NCBI GenBank assembly: GCA_016931875.1
Contig: JAFGDX010000306.1
Location: forward strand, 1 to 11,349
DNA from: Prolixibacteraceae bacterium
GTDB taxonomy: Bacteria; Bacteroidota; Bacteroidia; Bacteroidales; Prolixibacteraceae
Length of the DNA: 11,349 nucleotides
Direction of reading: 5' to 3'
Shown one piece after another: positions 7,273 through 11,349 of this stretch (its first letter is position 1; every line of letters begins with the position of its first letter). Position numbers and translations under genes: made by a program. The notes below the pieces were generated by a model. It had not been told where the DNA came from. It worked only from the letters and a program-made list of their open reading frames with translations, and did no database searches.

Positions 7273-9512
7273 GACTGCACCTCACTTTCTTTTTCCAGCC
7301 GGAAGGTTACAAAATTACCACGCATTCCGGTTCCCCCCATAATCGGGTCGAGTAAAACCCTGGTTATCAACTGCGAGTCGCTGGCTCCTTTGCCATGGGC
7401 ACGACTCAGTTTTTTATTGGAATGCCCAAATCCGTGTACAATGTAAACCGAATCGAAGCGGATTCGTTCGGTTATCCGTACTTTCACCGCAAAATCAGTA
7501 ACTATCCCATCCTGGTTTTCCAGATAAACTTCCTGTCCGTTTTTCAAATACCATTGCCTGGCCACTTTCGGATTTACCCAAACCGTATTTTCATCCATTA
7601 AATCGGTAAGATTCGGATTGTTGGCCGTGCGGCTAAACGTATGCATCGGCGCTCTTCCGTAATTCAAATGATAATACCCTTCCGGTGGTTCAGCGTGGGG
7701 TGTGTACACAGGCATCGGGTCAAAACCTTCTTCGGCCAGTGCGGTGGAATACAACTCTATTTTCCCGGTATTTGTGTTGAATTCGATGTCTTCTCCCGGC
7801 TGAAAATATAAATCATCGTATGCCCGCGGCAGGTTTTTCACCCCTATTCGTTTCATTTCATCAAGCGAAGAGCCGACTTGTTTTAACTGCCAGTCCAGCA
7901 TTTCTTCAAATGAATTCCAGGCAAAATAATCTTCCAGCCCCAATCGTTTTGAAAGCTCCTTAGCCATCCAGTAGGCAGGTTTTGAATTGTATTTGGGTTC
8001 GGCTGCCGGTGCCCGGAGTGCAATACTTGGTTCCCTGCCCTGTGCCAGACGAAAATCGTCCCAGCGTTCAAGATAGGTGCACTCCGGCAACACTATATCG
8101 GCATAACCGGTAATCTCCATCGGCATGGTATCAACTACCACAAGTAAATCGAGATTATTTATCGCGTCAATGGTTTTTTTCTGATCGGGTAAAGTCATAA
8201 TCAGGTTGGTCCCGTTCACAATCCAGCCTTTAATATTGCAATCGAGCTCCGGCGAAGGAATAGTTGCATCGCAAACTCCCGATGCCAAAGCCAAATCGGC
8301 CAGGTTATATTTTCCTCCCATGGCATCGCGCCAGGTACGTGTTGGTGCCGGGAAAGGTGGATGCGGATAATCGGGCAGGCTCATTTTATCGGGAACAAAA
8401 AAACCGCCCCTGCGTCCCCACGATCCCAGCAAGGCATTCAGAATGGCAACCGCTCTTAAACGCTGTGTATCATCACCGTACCAGGTAACATGCCGCCCGG
8501 GGTGAATAATTACCGAAGGCGAGGCATTTGCCATTTCTCTGGCGGTTTCCCTGATCTGGCCCGGGCTTATCGTTGTAATTCCGTACGCCCATTCCGGGGT
8601 AAACGGCTGAACATAAGCTTTCAACTGGTCAAAACCGTAGGCATATTTTTCAATGTATTCGCGGTCGTACCACTCGTTATTGACAATTTCACGAATCCAG
8701 GAGAGCAACAGTGCAATATCAGTGGCTGGTTTTATTGGCAACCAATGTTTCGATTTGCTTGCCACTGTTGAAAACCGCGGATCAACAGTAATAATTGTGG
8801 CACCTTTGTCAATGGCGTCCGACAGTTCCTGCACCTGTCCGTTGTGCATGTTTTCTCCCAAGTGCGAACCAATCAGCACCAGACAGCGGGTATCGCGAAT
8901 ATCGGTAGGTTCGGGCGAATTCAACCCTGAACCAAATGTTGCAATAAAAGCTACTTCGCGCGGACCACGGCATTGTGCATACGATGGTGCAGCTATATTC
9001 CCCGAACCAAAAGCTTTTAGCAGGGTTCCCCAGTAGTGGCCCCCCGAACCGTGTGTAAACAGGGCAGTACATTCGGGCCCGTGTTCTTCTTTTATTTTTA
9101 CAAGTTTTTCTGCAATAAAATCAAATGCCTCGTCCCACGAAACTTCTTTGTAGCTTTGTTTTCCATCGGCACCGGTAACCCTCATCAAAGGCGTTTTCAA
9201 CCGGTCTTCATCGTAATACATCCCCACTCCGCCGGTACCACGCGGACAAAACCGCCCGTTGCAGTTGGGATCATCGTCGTTCCCTACAATCTTTTTAATC
9301 GAACCATCCTCGTTTTTATACACCCAGCCTGCACATTGCCAGAAACACACCTCGCAATAGGTAGGTGTGCGCTGTAAATCAACATCGCCCCCCGAAGTTT
9401 GATTCGCCTGCAAAAATTGTGGCATGGCCGATTGCAGATACTTTGCCCCGGCCAGCACTCCGGCAGTGCTCAACGATGAAATCCGAATAAAATCGCGCCT
9501 GGTTTTTGCCAT
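7269..9512 (-). CDS. psrA: Tat-exported molybdopterin catalytic subunit, polysulfide/thiosulfate reductase type
   Basis: Catalytic subunit of the DMSO-reductase superfamily with bis-molybdopterin guanine dinucleotide and one [4Fe-4S] cluster. A Tat signal is clear (TRRDFIRISS, 4-13, then a hydrophobic stretch to about 24), so it works outside the cytoplasmic membrane. The cluster cysteines are Cys53, Cys56, Cys60 and Cys89 (NGRFCPRGTGG). Cys181 in SYAQCRGPREVAF is the likely Mo ligand, as in PsrA/PhsA. The 747-residue length matches polysulfide and thiosulfate reductases (about 755-765). It leads an operon with a ferredoxin, an NrfD protein, two YeeE/YedE halves and a rhodanese-like protein, which favours reduction of polysulfide, thiosulfate or tetrathionate. 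Arsenate or another oxyanion cannot be excluded from sequence, and the reverse (oxidising) direction is possible. The AGGAT just before the ATG is a weak, unusually close ribosome binding site. Confidence 0.9.
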   Translation of the reverse strand: MAKTRRDFIRISSLSTAGVLAGAKYLQSAMPQFLQANQTSGGDVDLQRTPTYCEVCFWQCAGWVYKNEDGSIKKIVGNDDDPNCNGRFCPRGTGGVGMYYDEDRLKTPLMRVTGADGKQSYKEVSWDEAFDFIAEKLVKIKEEHGPECTALFTHGSGGHYWGTLLKAFGSGNIAAPSYAQCRGPREVAFIATFGSGLNSPEPTDIRDTRCLVLIGSHLGENMHNGQVQELSDAIDKGATIITVDPRFSTVASKSKHWLPIKPATDIALLLSWIREIVNNEWYDREYIEKYAYGFDQLKAYVQPFTPEWAYGITTISPGQIRETAREMANASPSVIIHPGRHVTWYGDDTQRLRAVAILNALLGSWGRRGGFFVPDKMSLPDYPHPPFPAPTRTWRDAMGGKYNLADLALASGVCDATIPSPELDCNIKGWIVNGTNLIMTLPDQKKTIDAINNLDLLVVVDTMPMEITGYADIVLPECTYLERWDDFRLAQGREPSIALRAPAAEPKYNSKPAYWMAKELSKRLGLEDYFAWNSFEEMLDWQLKQVGSSLDEMKRIGVKNLPRAYDDLYFQPGEDIEFNTNTGKIELYSTALAEEGFDPMPVYTPHAEPPEGYYHLNYGRAPMHTFSRTANNPNLTDLMDENTVWVNPKVARQWYLKNGQEVYLENQDGIVTDFAVKVRITERIRFDSVYIVHGFGHSNKKLSRAHGKGASDSQLITRVLLDPIMGGTGMRGNFVTFRLEKESEVQS

Positions 9513-9531
9513 ATCCTAAAATTTTGTTGTG

Positions 9532-9539
9532 CAAACATA
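9532..9539 (-). promoter_or_regulatory. Candidate promoter -7 element of psrA
   Basis: TATGTTTG on the minus strand fits the Bacteroidota -7 consensus TAnnTTTG exactly. It lies 19 bases before the psrA ATG, which predicts a very short leader. No good TTTG -33 element is found 19-21 bases further upstream. Instead an imperfect palindrome (TCATAT at 9549-9554, ATATGA at 9561-9566) covers the -33 area, so a regulator may bind there. Confidence 0.45.
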
Positions 9540-9578
9540 AATAATTCTTCATATCCATATATATGACAAAATAGATAT

Positions 9579-9644
9579 TTAAAATCAGTACATTTGATTC
9601 TTTACATAAGTTTATCAAAATAAATTATAATATACTGATTTTAA
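9579..9644. repeat. 12-base perfect inverted repeat upstream of psrA
   Basis: TTAAAATCAGTA (9579-9590) and its exact reverse complement TACTGATTTTAA (9633-9644) are separated by 42 bases. Inside the spacer is a smaller inverted pair, TTTGAT (9593-9598) and ATCAAA (9614-9619), on a slightly different axis. The arms are 54 bases apart centre to centre, close to five helical turns, a geometry that suits two bound regulator molecules on the same face of DNA. A stem with a 42-base loop would be a poor terminator. Confidence 0.6.
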
Positions 9645-9662
9645 TGATTTTAAACACCATTC

Positions 9663-9684
9663 AAAATGATTTTAGAATCATTTT
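9663..9684. repeat. Short palindrome, 9-base arms, between mobA and psrA
   Basis: AAAATGATT (9663-9671) and AATCATTTT (9676-9684) are exact reverse complements with a 4-base spacer. The octamer TGATTTTA occurs three times in direct orientation (9636-9643, 9645-9652, 9667-9674) and once inverted (9580-9587). It could be an operator, or a weak AT-rich hairpin ending the mobA message; there is no separate T-run beyond the stem on the minus strand. Confidence 0.5.
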
Positions 9685-9770
9685 AAATTGAACTTTCGAA
9701 TAAAATTTATAATGATTCCAAACAAGTATATATTGTTTACTGAGGTTGGAGTTTTTATGATTTCAATAGC

Positions 9771-10322
9771 TTAGAAATCAGCCGGAGAATTCAGGTTATA
9801 AAACAAACGGGGGAACTTTTCCACCCATGATTGTGAATCTACAAAACGAGTGGTTATTTTTTCAAGCAGAAAATGCATTTTGTACTCACCGGACGAAAGT
9901 TGTTGAAGCATGGCAGCAATTGCATTTTTATGATAAAGAGCTACAAGGGGTTCTTTTCCTTTTTGATGAAAGGGGACAACAGCATCAAAATTGCCGGCAT
10001 GGGAAATCAAAAATCTGACAAATTCAACTTCAACAAAAGGCGCATCGACACTAAGTACAAAATTCCACTCATTTTTCGAATGTTTCAAACAGGAATATAT
10101 GCCGCCCATCGGGCCACAGTTTTTTGTTTCATCAGGAATTGGCTGAATACCTTCAACTTTATGAGCTTCGTAATTTGAACTTATCAGAACCTCATTGCAA
10201 AACAACTGGCAAAACCCAACTGCCCGGCTAAGCAGTGTTTGTCCGTCCACCTCAAGCAAGGCTTTGTCGGTTCCCATTCGCTGGCTTTTTCCGCCAGCCA
10301 GTATAATTCCGGTGATTTGCAT
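9771..10322 (-). CDS. mobA: Molybdenum cofactor guanylyltransferase MobA
   Basis: MobA transfers GMP from GTP to the molybdenum cofactor, forming the guanine dinucleotide used by DMSO-reductase-family enzymes such as PsrA. The start MQITGIILAGGKSQRMGTDKA gives the nucleotide-binding loop (8-22) with the expected R-M-G-x-D-K. GPMGG lies at 70-74, the Mg-binding Asp in SVDAPF at 93, GKEPLVALYH at 122-131, and the C-terminal NLNSPADF matches the usual NxNxPeD ending. The 183-residue length is normal (E. coli about 194). The frame is open 30 codons further upstream, but that extension reads through the tRNA-His and its terminator, so 10322 is the start. The gene is upstream of psrA on the same strand with no strong terminator between, so partial co-transcription is possible. 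Confidence 0.94.
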   Translation of the reverse strand: MQITGIILAGGKSQRMGTDKALLEVDGQTLLSRAVGFCQLFCNEVLISSNYEAHKVEGIQPIPDETKNCGPMGGIYSCLKHSKNEWNFVLSVDAPFVEVEFVRFLISHAGNFDAVVPFHQKGKEPLVALYHKNAIAAMLQQLSSGEYKMHFLLEKITTRFVDSQSWVEKFPRLFYNLNSPADF

Positions 10323-10330
10323 TTTCCAAA

Positions 10331-10363
10331 AATAAAAAAAGCCCCGGAATAACCGGGACTTTT
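10331..10363 (-). terminator. Intrinsic terminator of tRNA-His
   Basis: On the minus strand AAAAGTCCCGG and CCGGGGCTTTT form an 11-base-pair stem (one G-U pair) around a 5-base loop, followed by a run of seven T broken by one A. It begins 5 bases past the encoded CCA of the tRNA and its T-run ends only 8 bases before the mobA ATG. Confidence 0.9.
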
Positions 10364-10367
10364 CACC

Positions 10368-10445
10368 TGGGGTGGTAGACCGGATTTGAACCGGCGACCT
10401 CTGGAACCACAATCCAGCGTTCTAACCAACTGAACTACAACCACC
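10368..10445 (-). tRNA. tRNA-His (anticodon GTG)
   Basis: The minus strand folds as a complete cloverleaf. It has an extra 5' G (G-1, at 10445) facing C73, which is diagnostic of tRNA-His. The D stem is GTTC/GAAC, the anticodon stem CTGGA/TCCAG encloses loop TTGTGGT with GTG at 10408-10410, the T loop is TTCGAAT, and CCA is encoded (10368-10370). The acceptor stem pairs GTGGTTG with CTACCAC and leaves a T-T mismatch at position 6:67. The T stem has one G-T pair at its base. Both are tolerable, and the terminator and promoter around it suggest a working gene. Confidence 0.96.
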
Positions 10446-10462
10446 GTTTGATTTTGCGGTTG

Positions 10463-10496
10463 CAAATATAATATTTTATTCTTTTTAGTATTCAAA
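10463..10496 (-). promoter_or_regulatory. Promoter of tRNA-His
   Basis: Minus-strand TATATTTG (10463-10470) is an exact match to the Bacteroidota -7 element TAnnTTTG, 17 bases before the tRNA 5' end. TTTG (10493-10496) lies 22 bases upstream of it and can serve as the -33 element, slightly beyond the usual 19-21 spacing. Confidence 0.6.
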
Positions 10497-10533
10497 AAAT
10501 AAAAAATAAATCGGAAAGGAACTTACAAAAAAC

Positions 10534-10541
10534 TATTTTTG
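10534..10541 (+). promoter_or_regulatory. Possible -7 element of the sugar kinase gene
   Basis: TATTTTTG fits TAnnTTTG on the plus strand, 16 bases before the kinase ATG. There is no clear TTTG -33 partner and the surrounding sequence is very AT-rich, so a chance match is quite possible. Confidence 0.3.
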
Positions 10542-10557
10542 AAAAAATACTTGAACC

Positions 10558-11349
10558 ATGCAAAAAAATAAGACGGAAAATATTGTATGTTTTGGCGAAG
10601 TGCTTTGGGATATGTTGCCAGACGGAGCCAAACCCGGAGGTGCACCTCTGAATGTAGCCATTCATTTAAAAAAACAAGGGCAAACCCCGGCTCTTGTCAG
10701 TAAAATCGGAGACGACAGCGAAGGAAGGGAGTTGATTCAGTTTCTAAAAATGGCCGGGTTAAATGACACGTATATCGGCACTGACAAAGCACTGCCTACC
10801 AGCAAGGTTCTAGTTCATTTAGACCACAACAAAAATGCAACTTACGAAATTTGCCAGCCGGTTGCATGGGATAACATAACTGCTGACCAAAGGACAGATG
10901 AACTGGTTGCCAATGCCGATATTATTATTTTTGGTTCACTGGCCTCACGTTCAGAAGTTACACGAAACACACTGATTCAGCTTTTAAAAAATTCGGATGC
11001 AAAACGCTTGTTTGATGTCAATCTGCGCCCTCCTTTTGATAATCGGGAAATTGTTGAATCTCTGCTGCGGATGTCGGATGTGATAAAGCTAAATGATGAA
11101 GAGCTGCTAAAAATAGCCTCGTGGCACAACCAATCGGGGAAACTACGCAAACTTATGCAATGGGTTTCAGCATATTATGAATGTCCCGAAATTTGTGTTA
11201 CCCGCGGACCACACGGAGCTTTGCTTTTGATGAACAATACCCTTATTGAACATCCCGGCTTTAAAGTAGAAACAGCTGATACCGTTGGCGCCGGCGATTC
11301 GTTTCTGGCAAGTTTGGTGGCCAACCTTGAAAAAATGCACTCGCCCGAA
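10558..11349 (+). CDS. PfkB-family carbohydrate kinase (fructokinase-like), 3' end outside the window
   Basis: The first 264 codons of a ribokinase/PfkB-family sugar kinase, which phosphorylates a sugar with ATP in the cytoplasm. Landmarks are CFGEVLWDMLPDGAKPGGAP (11-30) followed by LNVAIHL, the usual N-terminal sugar-binding region of fructokinases, then VSKIGDDSEG (47-56), FDVNLRPP (152-159), KLNDEE (177-182), VTRGPHGALL (214-223) and the signature DTVGAGDSF (241-249) with catalytic base Asp247. Family members are about 295-300 residues, so perhaps 30 codons lie beyond the edge. The GGAP loop and FDVNLRPP favour fructose, but the substrate is not certain. It is divergent from tRNA-His and shares no operon with the molybdenum or sulfur genes. 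The start follows from the family N-terminus; no clear ribosome binding site is present. Confidence 0.92.
   Translation, partial: MQKNKTENIVCFGEVLWDMLPDGAKPGGAPLNVAIHLKKQGQTPALVSKIGDDSEGRELIQFLKMAGLNDTYIGTDKALPTSKVLVHLDHNKNATYEICQPVAWDNITADQRTDELVANADIIIFGSLASRSEVTRNTLIQLLKNSDAKRLFDVNLRPPFDNREIVESLLRMSDVIKLNDEELLKIASWHNQSGKLRKLMQWVSAYYECPEICVTRGPHGALLLMNNTLIEHPGFKVETADTVGAGDSFLASLVANLEKMHSPE

Noticed and set aside
8653..9036. Plus-strand open frame of 127 codons opposite psrA
   Set aside because: Antisense shadow of a strongly conserved catalytic subunit; no independent protein character.
9593..9619. FNR-type box from TTTGAT and ATCAAA
   Set aside because: The spacer is 15 bases, against 4 in the FNR consensus TTGATnnnnATCAA.
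10323..10412. Upstream extension of the mobA frame to an ATG at 10412
   Set aside because: It would translate through the tRNA-His gene and its terminator. The family N-terminus starts at 10322.
1..11349. CRISPR array, insertion sequence, prophage or transposase genes
   Set aside because: No regularly spaced repeats, transposase or integrase motifs, or terminal repeats were seen. The tRNA shows no duplicated 3' end that would mark an integrated element.

Overview
The window looks like a chromosomal segment of a Bacteroidota bacterium, probably of the Bacteroidales/Marinilabiliales type. The grounds are AT-rich spacers, weak Shine-Dalgarno sites, several matches to the Bacteroidota promoter -7 element TAnnTTTG, and the character of the proteins. 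The lineage is an inference and not a measured placement. Apart from the last gene, all genes lie on the minus strand, so they are transcribed from high to low coordinates.

Read in transcription order. (i) 10368-10445 is tRNA-His(GTG), with a TAnnTTTG promoter and a strong intrinsic terminator. The terminator ends just before mobA (9771-10322), the guanylyltransferase that makes the dinucleotide form of the molybdenum cofactor. (ii) After an AT-rich spacer with several inverted repeats come psrA, psrB and psrC (9512 down to 5787). They encode a Tat-exported molybdopterin catalytic subunit, a four-cluster ferredoxin and an NrfD membrane subunit, which together form a polysulfide/thiosulfate-reductase-type complex. 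(iii) In the same tight run follow two half-size YeeE/YedE-type sulfur transporters (5229-5780 and 4583-5188). A membrane or exported rhodanese-like protein comes last (3914-4534). It has Ser where the catalytic Cys should be, and its only cysteine is its last residue (GGC-stop). A probable terminator follows. (iv) After a gap of about 400 bases without a gene comes a second tight run: a TauE/SafE-family exporter, moeA, a short moaA, moaC and a MOSC-domain gene cut by the window edge.

The only plus-strand gene is a PfkB-family sugar kinase (10558 to the right edge), which diverges from the tRNA and appears unrelated.

The region reads as one functional unit. The Moa/Moe/Mob proteins make the cofactor that PsrA needs, PsrABC respires a sulfur compound at the outer face of the membrane, and the YeeE/YedE halves, the cysteine-tailed rhodanese-like protein and the TSUP exporter probably move sulfur species across or along the membrane. 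The least explained part is the rhodanese-like protein with the terminal cysteine and its link to the split YeeE/YedE pair. moaD, moaE and a molybdate transporter are not in the window.
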